Source: a virus
IMG/VR virus record: IMGVR_UViG_3300030380_000945
Coordinates: 1 to 37,414 of that record
DNA length: 37,414 bases
Direction: 5' to 3' (one strand)
Positions 1-5,452 of the stretch are shown one piece after another. The notes beneath the pieces are model-generated. The model was not told the DNA's origin. It saw only the letters and a program-made list of their open reading frames with translations, and did not search any database. Position 1 is the stretch's first letter, and the number at the start of each line of letters is the position of its first letter. A program made the position numbers and the translations under genes.

Positions 1-52
1 AAGGCTCAGTGGTATTTAACAAGACTGATAGATAGATTAGAGAGCAGATGAT

Positions 53-286
53 TTACTTTTTACCTCTGCTCATCCTTATATCATATCTTAACATGAAGTC
101 CTCGAGTTCCCGTAATGTGGATACTCGTGGGTTCCATTTAGGTGTGTACATATCTGCAAAGGTTCCTGGTCCAAAACTAGCTGCTTTAGCCAATCCATGT
201 GGTGTAAAGCCTCTAGATGTAACCCAACCTCTAATTTTATGTAAGTATATATCTACTCCATATACTTGTTCATTCTCCTCTGCCAA
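53..286 (-). CDS. Small helix-turn-helix protein, candidate CI/Cro-type repressor
   Basis: This 77-residue protein has a Cro/CI-like helix-turn-helix at about residues 28-62 (TPHGLAKAA, a short turn, then STLRELEDFM), which resembles small XRE-type regulators. It has no cleavage or dimerisation domain, so a RecA-dependent LexA-like switch is unlikely. I chose the TTG start because the frame is closed by a TGA about 70 nt upstream, contains no ATG or GTG in between, and carries a GAGGGAG ribosome binding site 8 nt before the TTG. It is transcribed divergently from the excisionase/integrase pair, the usual place for a lysogeny regulator. Whether it represses or activates cannot be read from sequence. 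HTH identity is fairly sure; the repressor role is inferred. Confidence 0.65.
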   Translation of the reverse strand: MAEENEQVYGVDIYLHKIRGWVTSRGFTPHGLAKAASFGPGTFADMYTPKWNPRVSTLRELEDFMLRYDIRMSRGKK

Positions 287-356
287 TCTTTTATCTCCCT
301 CATCATATTTAAATGTTGCTTTTTTTACATATAAGAGATTATAATCATGTCGTCAA
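287..356. promoter_or_regulatory. Divergent promoter region between repressor candidate and xis/int
   Basis: On the minus strand, TTGACG (356-351), a 17-bp spacer and TATATG (333-328) would make a promoter for the HTH regulator at 53-286. On the plus strand, TTGCTT (316-321), an 18-bp spacer and TATAAT (340-345) make a second candidate facing xis/int. Its -10 box abuts the xis ATG at 347, so a transcript from it would be almost leaderless. The two promoters overlap, so one regulator could control both. I see no clear palindromic operator here, and none of the AGACA/TGTCT elements found elsewhere in the window. Confidence 0.4.
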
Positions 357-640
357 GTTTTTATACAGTTAGAAATGTAGCCTCCAAATTAAACCTAGCA
401 ATACCTACGGTTTACTTGTGGATTCGAGAGGGGAAATTCGATGGTTGCGTTTACCGCTTTAATAAATCTTGGCGATTTAAGACTGACAAACTTAACCAAT
501 GGATAAAGAGAGGAGAACAAGAATGGGAAGTTTCTACCGAAACGGACAATGGTTTGCTGACTTTACAATCAAGGGTAAAAGATACAGACCAAGAATTAAT
601 GCAAGTTCTAAACGGCAAGCTGATAAGCAGTCAGTTCTAG
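347..640 (+). CDS. Excisionase-like winged HTH DNA-binding protein
   Basis: This 97-residue protein has an N-terminal MerR/excisionase-type HTH at residues 6-55 (YTVRNVASKLNL, then TVYLWIREGKF, then a wing and KLNQWIKR). That pattern is typical of the HTH_17 excisionase family, which bends attP/attL DNA and steers tyrosine integrases toward excision. It lies directly before the integrase and overlaps it in another frame by 118 nt (523-640). Residues after about 58 are therefore encoded inside the integrase start region and look low in information. The HTH part is well supported. The C-terminal tail may be a by-product of the overlap. A controlling role for integrase direction is inferred from family and position. 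Confidence 0.7.
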   Translation: MSSSFYTVRNVASKLNLAIPTVYLWIREGKFDGCVYRFNKSWRFKTDKLNQWIKRGEQEWEVSTETDNGLLTLQSRVKDTDQELMQVLNGKLISSQF

Positions 641-1647
641 CACAACGACAAAAGATAGCTGAACTCGCTACTACACAGTCTGACATTCCTTTTTCTGAGG
701 CAATGTTAAAGTTCCTAAATAATTACTGTGGATTAAAGTATACCCCTAATGGTGAACTTGTATTTCAGAGAAGAGCCATCAAAGAAAGTTCCGCTAAAAG
801 ATATCTTCAAAGTATTAAGATGGTAACCCCATACTTTCAAGGTAGGATGCTGAAAGACATAACCAGACAGGACATTGCAGCTTATGTAGAATGTCGAAGA
901 GAAGGTACTAAAGATATCAAACCATGTAATGATCCCACTATCATAAGAGATCTGAGTATGCTTGGTAAAATGTACGAATATATAATAAAGAATAGTACAT
1001 GGGATGGGCATAACATAGTCAGATCTTTTGATAAAAAGTCACTACAAGAAAGTAAAGATAGGATAAGAAGTCTTGATGATTATGAGAAGAAATGTTTACT
1101 AGATACTGCAAAGAATAGTAAGAACCCAGATCTGTATTATCAAATTAAAATTGCTTTACTTACAGGTATGAGATGGAACGAGCAGTTCTCTTTATTACGA
1201 ACAGACTTTGAACGTACTAACTACGGACCTCAATTTGTTTTAAGAGATACTGTAACAAAGAATGGTAAGGTTAGGGTAGTGCCTTTATGTGATGAAGCAC
1301 TAGAAATAGTAGAGATATTATTAAAAAAACCTGCCAGCTTTAGTGGTCATCTATTTTATAACCCAGACACAGGACATAGGGTAAACTCTAATCGCTCGTC
1401 TTGGGAAACATGTCTGAAAAATAGTAACATTACAGACTTTAGTTGGCATGATTTAAGACACACTTATGCCACAGATGAGATACGAAAAGGTATGCCTATT
1501 TATACTTTATCTAAGTTGTTGGGACACTCAAATGTAACCATCACAGAGAAGTATGCTCATCTATTTACAGAGGATTTACACGAGGCAAAAAGAAAAGTTG
1601 CCACAAAAGTCGCCACACACAGTGGTGTTTTTAGTGTAAGTAATTGA
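523..1647 (+). CDS. int: Tyrosine recombinase / phage integrase
   Basis: This is a site-specific tyrosine recombinase for integration into and excision from the host chromosome. The start at 523 is preferred over the ATG at 499 because AGGAG (511-515) stands 7 nt before it; this gives 374 residues. An N-terminal arm-binding region (about 1-50) and a SAM-like core-binding region (about 55-165) precede the catalytic domain. The catalytic set is complete: Arg217 in LTGMRWNE, Lys246 in the beta-hairpin VTKNGK, His309 and Arg312 in HDLRH, His335 in LGHSNVT, and the nucleophile Tyr344 in EKYAHL. The C-terminus contains a doubled KVAT-KVAT whose codons form two tandem 12-bp repeats. The gene ends 28 bp from the attP core, as expected for an int-attP pair. 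Confidence 0.95.
   Translation: MGSFYRNGQWFADFTIKGKRYRPRINASSKRQADKQSVLAQRQKIAELATTQSDIPFSEAMLKFLNNYCGLKYTPNGELVFQRRAIKESSAKRYLQSIKMVTPYFQGRMLKDITRQDIAAYVECRREGTKDIKPCNDPTIIRDLSMLGKMYEYIIKNSTWDGHNIVRSFDKKSLQESKDRIRSLDDYEKKCLLDTAKNSKNPDLYYQIKIALLTGMRWNEQFSLLRTDFERTNYGPQFVLRDTVTKNGKVRVVPLCDEALEIVEILLKKPASFSGHLFYNPDTGHRVNSNRSSWETCLKNSNITDFSWHDLRHTYATDEIRKGMPIYTLSKLLGHSNVTITEKYAHLFTEDLHEAKRKVATKVATHSGVFSVSN
1594..1617 (+). repeat. Tandem 12-bp repeats in int 3' end, candidate left arm-type integrase sites
   Basis: AAAGTTGCCACA (1594-1605) is followed directly by AAAGTCGCCACA (1606-1617), 11 of 12 identical. They encode the repeated KVAT near the integrase C-terminus. Their consensus matches 8-9 of 12 positions of the perfect tandem repeat on the other side of attP (1832-1855), in the same orientation and with the same 12-bp period. 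Paired direct repeats flanking the core are the normal layout of arm-type sites for tyrosine integrases. The role is inferred from this symmetry. Confidence 0.55.
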
Positions 1648-1675
1648 TATGTATGGGTTTTCTTATATGTATCGG

Positions 1676-1717
1676 TGGATTTTAAGTCCAGTGCGTCTAC
1701 CATTCCGCCACGCTCGC
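1676..1717 (-). other. attP: attP core: 5' half of a tRNA-Leu(UAA) gene
   Basis: Read on the minus strand, this is a tRNA-Leu from its first base through the anticodon arm: acceptor 5' strand GCGAGCG, D arm GCGGAATGGTAGACGC, then anticodon stem-loop with loop CTTAAAA (anticodon TAA). The match stops within the 3' side of the anticodon stem (TCCA, then C where G is needed). No variable arm, T arm (GGTTCGAATCC) or 3' acceptor follows, so this is not a complete tRNA. It lies 28 bp after the integrase stop and between arm-like repeats. It is therefore read as the phage attachment core shared with the host tRNA gene; crossover probably falls in the anticodon arm. Confidence 0.85.
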
Positions 1718-1733
1718 AAAACCATATATCTGT

Positions 1734-1762
1734 TGTGTAGCCTAGGTTTTAGAGGATGGCAA
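1734..1762 (-). promoter_or_regulatory. Candidate sigma70-type promoter driving the reconstituted tRNA-Leu
   Basis: On the minus strand, TTGCCA (1762-1757), exactly 17 bp of spacer and TACACA (1739-1734) stand 16 bp before the first base of the tRNA half at 1717. After integration the host would keep the 3' part of the tRNA, so the phage must supply a promoter as well as the 5' half. The boxes are weak matches, so this is plausible but not secure. Confidence 0.4.
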
Positions 1763-1798
1763 GTTATTTCTCAATTATTTTTTTGGGCAATAATTTTA

Positions 1799-1829
1799 TA
1801 TATTTTATATATATTATATATTTTATATA
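1799..1829. repeat. AT-only direct repeat inside attP, possible bending site
   Basis: TATATTTTATATA occurs at 1799-1811 and again at 1817-1829 in a stretch made only of A and T. It lies between the attP core and the right arm-type repeats, where an IHF/HU-bendable segment is expected in intasomes. No exact IHF consensus is claimed. Confidence 0.4.
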
Positions 1830-1831
1830 CC

Positions 1832-1855
1832 AATCTTGACACAAATCTTGACACA
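1832..1855 (+). repeat. Perfect tandem 12-bp repeats, candidate right arm-type integrase sites
   Basis: AATCTTGACACA occurs at 1832-1843 and identically at 1844-1855. The unit resembles the repeats in the int 3' end (shared TTG-C-CACA pattern) and has the same orientation and period. Each copy also contains a TTGACA, so the repeat may double as a -35 region for the small gene at 1897: TTTATA at 1872-1877 is 18 bp from the second TTGACA. Confidence 0.55.
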
Positions 1856-1896
1856 ACTTTTTCACAATCAATTTATAATAAGGGAGAAGAACTAAA

Positions 1897-2079
1897 ATGA
1901 CTTATATGGAAATAATGGATATAACTTTTGATTGGTGTGTTTGGCTACTCGTTGAGTTAGCCAAGCCATTAGGCATGACTTATAATGAAATAAACATCTG
2001 GATATTCGTCATCATTGAACCGTTGATCTTTGTCTGTATGTTAGCTTATATAATTCACTTAAAGCGAAGGCTTTCTTAA
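1897..2079 (+). CDS. Small membrane protein next to attP
   Basis: This 60-residue protein has two hydrophobic stretches, at about residues 8-24 and 34-53, and a short basic C-terminus (HLKRRLS). That predicts a two-pass or hairpin inner-membrane protein. The start is supported by AGGGAG about 10 nt upstream. It is one of few plus-strand genes and appears to have its own promoter (TTGACA repeats at 1832-1855 and TATAAT at 1874-1879). Its 3' end overlaps the converging late gene by 21 bp. I do not recognise a named family. The position beside attP and independent orientation fit a gene expressed from the prophage, but this is inference. Confidence 0.6.
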   Translation: MTYMEIMDITFDWCVWLLVELAKPLGMTYNEINIWIFVIIEPLIFVCMLAYIIHLKRRLS

Positions 2080-2688
2080 AGATCCAAATCCAAATTGAGG
2101 GGCAACTTCTGCGACTTGTTGTTCCTCAACATTTGGTCTCATCACAGGAACAGGTGGTGGTGCAGGAAAATTAATATTAATAGGAATAGCATTGGATGAA
2201 CCCTCTGGTATTCTCATACCCCCAAACATTCTAGCCGCTCCATAAAGACTTTTACCAAAGCCTTTGTCCATAATATTACTTGGAGATAGTCTAGACATAA
2301 CATCTCCAAAGGTAGGTGTTTTGTTCAATGGTTTTCCATATTCATCTGTCTTATTGAAATCATAAGTATCTGTTATTTGAAAAGATCCGTCTGGACTTTT
2401 ATTTACATTAAAAGCACCAAGTGTAGTTTTGATTGCACCTGCATCAGAGAACAAACCACCATCATTCAAAACACTTTGAGCCTTAAAATAATTATTTAAA
2501 TCATCATAAGATACGGGGTAAGTGCCTGCTTCTTTATCGCCATAGTTAGCTTGTAAGAACTTTAGTAATGCGGTTTTAGTAGCATCGTTAAAATCCTCAT
2601 TGGTATATTGTTCTGTTTGCATACCCTCTGGTAGATAAGAATTACCAATAGCCTTCATAAAGGTTGAGATTTGTCCAAAGTTTGCCAT
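2059..2688 (-). CDS. Hypothetical phage protein, last gene of the late region
   Basis: I do not recognise this 209-residue protein. It has no signal peptide or membrane segment. The N-terminal half is mixed alpha/polar with a possible EF-like acidic stretch (YTNEDFNDAT). The C-terminal part is rich in Gly and Pro (NFPAPPPVPVMRP) and ends in GFGSLRKPSL, a style seen in the structural proteins of this phage. It lies two nucleotides downstream of a mini-gene at 2691-2792 at the 3' end of the lysis cluster. A minor virion role is possible but not shown. Confidence 0.65.
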   Translation of the reverse strand: MANFGQISTFMKAIGNSYLPEGMQTEQYTNEDFNDATKTALLKFLQANYGDKEAGTYPVSYDDLNNYFKAQSVLNDGGLFSDAGAIKTTLGAFNVNKSPDGSFQITDTYDFNKTDEYGKPLNKTPTFGDVMSRLSPSNIMDKGFGKSLYGAARMFGGMRIPEGSSNAIPININFPAPPPVPVMRPNVEEQQVAEVAPQFGFGSLRKPSL

Positions 2689-2690
2689 AG

Positions 2691-2792
2691 CTATTTCTTT
2701 CTTTTTAGTTTCTTAAAATCTGCACCTGTAATTTTGTTTCTTGGAGGTGCAACTCTTGCGATTTTCTTTTGTTTTGAAGATAGTTTTTTCAT
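2691..2792 (-). CDS. 33-residue basic phage mini-protein
   Basis: The frame runs MKKLSSKQKKIARVAPP, then NKITGADFKKLKRKK, then TAG. The pattern (K-rich start, SSKQKKIA, NKITGADF-LK) is one I have seen repeatedly as a tiny conserved protein in marine phages; function unknown. Its ATG overlaps the stop of the upstream gene by one base (TAATG), so translation is probably coupled. It is basic and lacks hydrophobic segments, so nucleic-acid or capsid-interior binding is possible. Confidence 0.6.
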   Translation of the reverse strand: MKKLSSKQKKIARVAPPRNKITGADFKKLKRKK

Positions 2793-3022
2793 TATTTCTT
2801 TTTCCTTTTTCTACCAGAAGCAGTAACTGACCACTGTACTCTTTTAGGACCTGTCTTTTTACTGGCTTCCTTTTTACTAATTCGACTAACTACTGCCTTT
2901 GGTCGGCAAGCAGGGTAGGGTCTCTTCTTTTTTTCTTTACCAGAACGACCACACTTCTTGCCTGTCTTGACATCTCGCCAATCTTCCTTAAACCATTTTC
3001 TTAATCCACCAGAATAAGCCAT
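2792..3022 (-). CDS. Small basic conserved phage protein
   Basis: This 76-residue, strongly basic protein begins MAYSGGLRKWFKEDWRDV, followed by a Cys-containing KKCGRS and a YPACRP motif, and ends in a Lys/Arg tail. The GLRKWFKE-WVD-like start with two short Cys motifs is widespread in marine and environmental phages as a protein of unknown function; the cysteines (about residues 24 and 39) could bind metal. Its stop overlaps the next ATG and its own ATG overlaps the previous stop, both as TAATG, so it is one link in a coupled chain. Real gene: confident. Function: unknown. Confidence 0.75.
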   Translation of the reverse strand: MAYSGGLRKWFKEDWRDVKTGKKCGRSGKEKKKRPYPACRPKAVVSRISKKEASKKTGPKRVQWSVTASGRKRKKK

Positions 3023-3168
3023 TATGCGTATGTCCCACCACGTTTCTTATATGTACGCACAAGCCAAGCATTTGCATACGCTGAAGGATAGACCTTGAAT
3101 TTCTTCTTTGCTTCAGACTTTACTCTTGAATATAAAGCCTTGTTTTTTGGTACAGGTTTCTTTGCCAT
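3022..3168 (-). CDS. 48-residue basic phage protein with YPSAYAN motif
   Basis: The protein starts MAKKPVPKNKALYSRVK and continues through KKFKVYPSAYANAWLV to a KKRGGTYA end. The frame stays open further upstream, but the start at 3168 is preferred because this ATG overlaps the holin stop (TAATG) and is preceded by AAAGGAAA. The VYPSAYAN-WLV-YKKRGG pattern is a common small conserved phage family of unknown function. It is basic, soluble and lacks cysteines. Confidence 0.75.
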   Translation of the reverse strand: MAKKPVPKNKALYSRVKSEAKKKFKVYPSAYANAWLVRTYKKRGGTYA

Positions 3169-3563
3169 TATTTTTTTCCTTTCAACATTTTTGCTGCTTG
3201 ACCAACACCTTTGATTCCGAACGATGCGGAGATAGCTATATATAAAAGGTATTGATACCAATCAGGTAGAGTGGCTAGTATTTGAAATCCTTCTTTCACA
3301 TACTCTCTCATACCTGGAATAAATACTAGAATTGCAGGAGCCAATAGGACTACTAAGGCGAACTCGTCTTTCCAAGAATCCACTGTAGCATCCGCCATCT
3401 TGCCTTCCCATTCAACCTGACCTGATGCAACTTTCTCTGCAACAGTTGCACGAGCTTTTGCCTCTGCAACTTTAGCCGCACCATCTGCCTTTGTCTTTTC
3501 AACTTTATTCTCAAACCAAGCACCTGCTAGATTTGCAATAGGTCCTATTAACGCTTGGAACAT
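3168..3563 (-). CDS. Holin-like membrane protein (3TM holin type)
   Basis: This 131-residue protein has an N-terminal amphipathic/hydrophobic segment (about 4-17), an Ala/Lys/Glu-rich linker (18-62), a membrane segment at about 68-84 in WKDEFALVVLLAPAILVF, and another at about 103-117 in YQYLLYIAISASFGIKG. The WKDEF, FIPGM and P-WYQYLL-SFGIKG pattern matches the '3TMs holin, gene-transfer release' family as I remember it. Holins make inner-membrane holes that release the endolysin at the end of infection. ATG at 3563 is chosen over GTG at 3569 because AGGAG is 5 nt before it. The endolysin lies upstream in the same transcript. Confidence 0.75.
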   Translation of the reverse strand: MFQALIGPIANLAGAWFENKVEKTKADGAAKVAEAKARATVAEKVASGQVEWEGKMADATVDSWKDEFALVVLLAPAILVFIPGMREYVKEGFQILATLPDWYQYLLYIAISASFGIKGVGQAAKMLKGKK

Positions 3564-3691
3564 GTGCACTCCTTTTTAAACTTCGTGTCTATCCAGACTT
3601 TTCCGTAATAAAGAATGAACAACCAGACAGTGAATAACGTGCCCTCGAAATAACTTAGTTCATTCCATGCATCTAAAATTGTACTATCCAT
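3548..3691 (-). CDS. 47-residue single-pass membrane mini-protein
   Basis: The frame begins MDSTILDAWNELSYFEGTLF, has a hydrophobic segment at about residues 18-33 (TLFTVWLFILYYGKVW), and ends KKECTCSKR. Its ATG overlaps the preceding stop (TAATG), and its 3' end overlaps the holin start by 16 nt. Position next to the holin suggests a lysis accessory such as an antiholin, but there is no family evidence. It is below common gene-calling size limits. Confidence 0.6.
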   Translation of the reverse strand: MDSTILDAWNELSYFEGTLFTVWLFILYYGKVWIDTKFKKECTCSKR

Positions 3692-3849
3692 TATTTACCT
3701 ACTTTCTTCATTGCGATCTTGTGTGCTGCTGTGAAGGTTTTACCTTGCAGCATTAACTTCCTCATCTCAGACATGTGTCTGGCAGTGTGATGTACTGAAT
3801 GTCTTTTCAAAGTCTGCTTTTGTCTTTCTGTTAAAGTTTTCTTTTTCAT
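3691..3849 (-). CDS. 52-residue His/Lys-rich phage mini-protein
   Basis: The frame begins MKKKTLTERQKQTLKRHSVH, continues with HTARHMSEMRKLMLQGK and ends FTAAHKIAMKKVGK. The sequence is very basic, histidine-rich and helical. The RHS-HHT-HM-MR-LM-QGKTF-AAH-AMKKVGK pattern is a recurring tiny protein in marine phage genomes; its function is unknown. It overlaps the upstream gene by ATGA and the downstream one by TAATG, so it is translationally coupled on both sides. Confidence 0.65.
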   Translation of the reverse strand: MKKKTLTERQKQTLKRHSVHHTARHMSEMRKLMLQGKTFTAAHKIAMKKVGK

Positions 3850-4055
3850 AAAAATTTTCCTTCCTGAACTTCTTTACATTTCCATTTGGTTGCTCTGTAT
3901 CCCCTTAAAAATATTGGAATCTGTGATGCTATCTCCATTGCTCTAACTTTACATTCATCATAAGTCTTATATACAACTGGATACTCTGTGTTCTCCAATA
4001 CCTGACAGTAACTTGGGTTACTTATCAGACATGCTATGACGAGACATTTAAACAT
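3846..4055 (-). CDS. Small exported Cys-containing protein
   Basis: This 69-residue protein has an apparent signal peptide (MFKCLVIACLISNPSYC, hydrophobic residues 4-12). It is followed by a short mature part with further cysteines (YDECK and KWKCKEV). A periplasmic, disulfide-bonded product, or a lipoprotein-like one if Cys9 or Cys17 is modified, is possible, but I see no strict lipobox. Its ATG overlaps the stop of the 253-residue membrane protein upstream (TAATG). In a lysis cluster such a protein could be an outer-membrane partner (o-spanin-like) of that neighbour. This is inference from position only. Confidence 0.65.
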   Translation of the reverse strand: MFKCLVIACLISNPSYCQVLENTEYPVVYKTYDECKVRAMEIASQIPIFLRGYRATKWKCKEVQEGKFL

Positions 4056-4816
4056 TACTTTCCACCAATACTCCTTAAACTTTCCAGTACATCATCAATA
4101 TCGGGCTCTTTGCTGTGTGGGTCATACACACAACGATATTTCCTAGGGCACCAACTCTCGATCATTAGGGTAAATGTTTTGTTACCGCCTTGATAAATAC
4201 ATCCTTTTTTGTTGGTAAATTTCGATGTAACTCTCTTCTTTAATCTACAAGTTGTGTACTGTATCTTTGCAATCTCACCTTTGTTTAATAGTTGTTGCTT
4301 TGTATAAGGCTTCGGTACATATTTATAATCATCAGCCTTTGCTCTCTTGATCCAAACACTTGCTATTAAAAGTGTGAATCCACCTAACAGAAGTACAATT
4401 ACAACCCAACCGACACCTTCGAGTATTTGTCTTCTCATCTGTTGCTGTTTGTAAATAGTCTGTTGTCTTTGCTTTCTTATGTCTGCTTCCATAGACAACA
4501 AATCTGCATAGGCTTGTGGTCCATAAGTAAAATTCAAAAAAGTTTTTAGTTCTTGTCTTTGTGTTTCTAATTTTTTCTTAGCTGCGTATGCTTGTAAGGC
4601 GGCTTCTTCTACTGATCCTGCTTTGAATAGCTTGCCGAACAGGGGAGGGTTCTTAGCCAATTTCGCTGCATTGTCTACATCAGACACAGCAGACATCCAC
4701 CGCCCTACATCTCCAGACATTTGTTCTATATCTCTACCAATAGAGAACCCACGCTTAATTGCATTAAATGCAGTGTTCGCTGCGGTAAGAGCTACAGAAA
4801 CAGTTACTGGGTCCAT
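4055..4816 (-). CDS. Conserved phage single-pass membrane protein with Cys-rich C-terminal domain
   Basis: This 253-residue protein has a soluble helical N-terminal part (1-133) starting MDPVTVSVALTAANTAFNAI and containing KNPPLFGKLF, one strong membrane helix at about 134-155, and a C-terminal domain with four cysteines (190, 206, 223, 229). By the positive-inside rule (QQMRRQ before the helix) the N-terminus is probably cytoplasmic and the Cys domain periplasmic. The N-terminal DP-T-GRDIE-M-GD---WM pattern is frequent in marine phage lysis clusters. Function is unknown; an inner-membrane spanin-like or superinfection-exclusion role could fit the topology. Confidence 0.75.
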   Translation of the reverse strand: MDPVTVSVALTAANTAFNAIKRGFSIGRDIEQMSGDVGRWMSAVSDVDNAAKLAKNPPLFGKLFKAGSVEEAALQAYAAKKKLETQRQELKTFLNFTYGPQAYADLLSMEADIRKQRQQTIYKQQQMRRQILEGVGWVVIVLLLGGFTLLIASVWIKRAKADDYKYVPKPYTKQQLLNKGEIAKIQYTTCRLKKRVTSKFTNKKGCIYQGGNKTFTLMIESWCPRKYRCVYDPHSKEPDIDDVLESLRSIGGK

Positions 4817-4926
4817 CTTCGCCTATCCTCCGATTGTCTCTTTCTGATACAATCGACATGCATATGCCAAAATGTGTTGCCAATTTTGCAAAATACTTTG
4901 GCTAATGTAAGCCAAAACATAGCCAT
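4804..4926 (-). CDS. 40-residue mini-protein with amphipathic/hydrophobic start
   Basis: The frame begins MAMFWLTLAKVFCKIGNTFW, then HMHVDCIRKRQ, and ends RRRWTQ. It overlaps the downstream membrane protein start by 13 nt. The ribosome binding site is only fair (AAAAAGG about 11 nt upstream). The hydrophobic N-terminus and basic C-terminus suggest membrane association. It is likely real because it fills an otherwise empty gap in a region where every gene is packed, but it is not recognised. Confidence 0.45.
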   Translation of the reverse strand: MAMFWLTLAKVFCKIGNTFWHMHVDCIRKRQSEDRRRWTQ

Positions 4927-4928
4927 GA

Positions 4929-4988
4929 TTAGTAGCCTTTTTTCTTTATAGGCTTCTTAATTTTTTTCTTGCCTTTCATTTTCATCAT
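4929..4988 (-). CDS. 19-residue Lys-rich peptide gene (tentative)
   Basis: The frame MMKMKGKKKIKKPIKKKGY ends in TAA and has a good GGAG site 8 nt before its ATG, placed inside the last codons of the endolysin gene. It is extremely basic. Peptides of this size are easily spurious; the strong ribosome binding site and perfect fit between neighbours are the only support. Confidence 0.35.
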   Translation of the reverse strand: MMKMKGKKKIKKPIKKKGY

Positions 4989-4990
4989 AT

Positions 4991-5452
4991 TTAAGTCTCC
5001 GATTTAACAAAGTTATTTGAGTTATCTTCTGCCCCATGCCACCACTCAAGGACATCAAATGATGGACATTCTTTTGTTACATTCGGTAAATCCCTATGAC
5101 CCATAGGCTGTGCCCATTCATATTTAGCCATAAGGTCTTCAACAACTTCTTTGAGAGAAGCCATTTGTGCCTCAGTAAAATTATTTTCAGCTTTATTATC
5201 TTTGCCACGACCGCCTACTAGACAGACACCGACACTGACGCTGTTAAAACCTGCTGCATGTGCACCAGACACGTTAATGTCTCTACCGTCTTCTACGGTT
5301 CCGTCACGCCTGATGACTTTATGATAGCCAATGTCTGACCATCCTCTTTCATCAACGTGCCATTTTCTAATATCATCAGCACCTATATCCATATCTGCAT
5401 AGGTGTCAGCACAATGTATGACAATGTGCGTGGTTGAAGTTCTCGTCTTCAT
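4991..5452 (-). CDS. Endolysin: N-acetylmuramoyl-L-alanine amidase, T7 lysozyme type
   Basis: This 153-residue zinc amidase (Amidase_2 family) cuts the bond between N-acetylmuramic acid and L-alanine in peptidoglycan to release phage. Visible key residues: His13 in THIVIHCADT, Tyr43 in IGYHKVI, His119 in MGHRDL, Lys127 and Cys129 in KECPSFDV. These match the T7 lysozyme zinc ligands and catalytic Tyr/Lys. GAHAAGFNSVSVGVCLVGG is the family core strand. Length equals T7 lysozyme. There is no signal peptide, so it needs the holin encoded downstream. In T7 the homologue also inhibits phage RNA polymerase; nothing here tests that. Confidence 0.95.
   Translation of the reverse strand: MKTRTSTTHIVIHCADTYADMDIGADDIRKWHVDERGWSDIGYHKVIRRDGTVEDGRDINVSGAHAAGFNSVSVGVCLVGGRGKDNKAENNFTEAQMASLKEVVEDLMAKYEWAQPMGHRDLPNVTKECPSFDVLEWWHGAEDNSNNFVKSET

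Noticed and set aside
48-344. Plus-strand 98-codon frame opposite the HTH regulator
   Set aside because: It is antisense to a better supported gene with ribosome binding site and HTH pattern.
1655-1720. Complete tRNA-Leu gene
   Set aside because: The sequence past the anticodon arm has no variable arm, T arm or acceptor 3' strand, so only the 5' half is present.
1649-1900. Plus-strand 83-codon frame across attP
   Set aside because: It runs through the tRNA half, AT-only repeats and arm sites, has no ribosome binding site and reads as low-complexity sequence.
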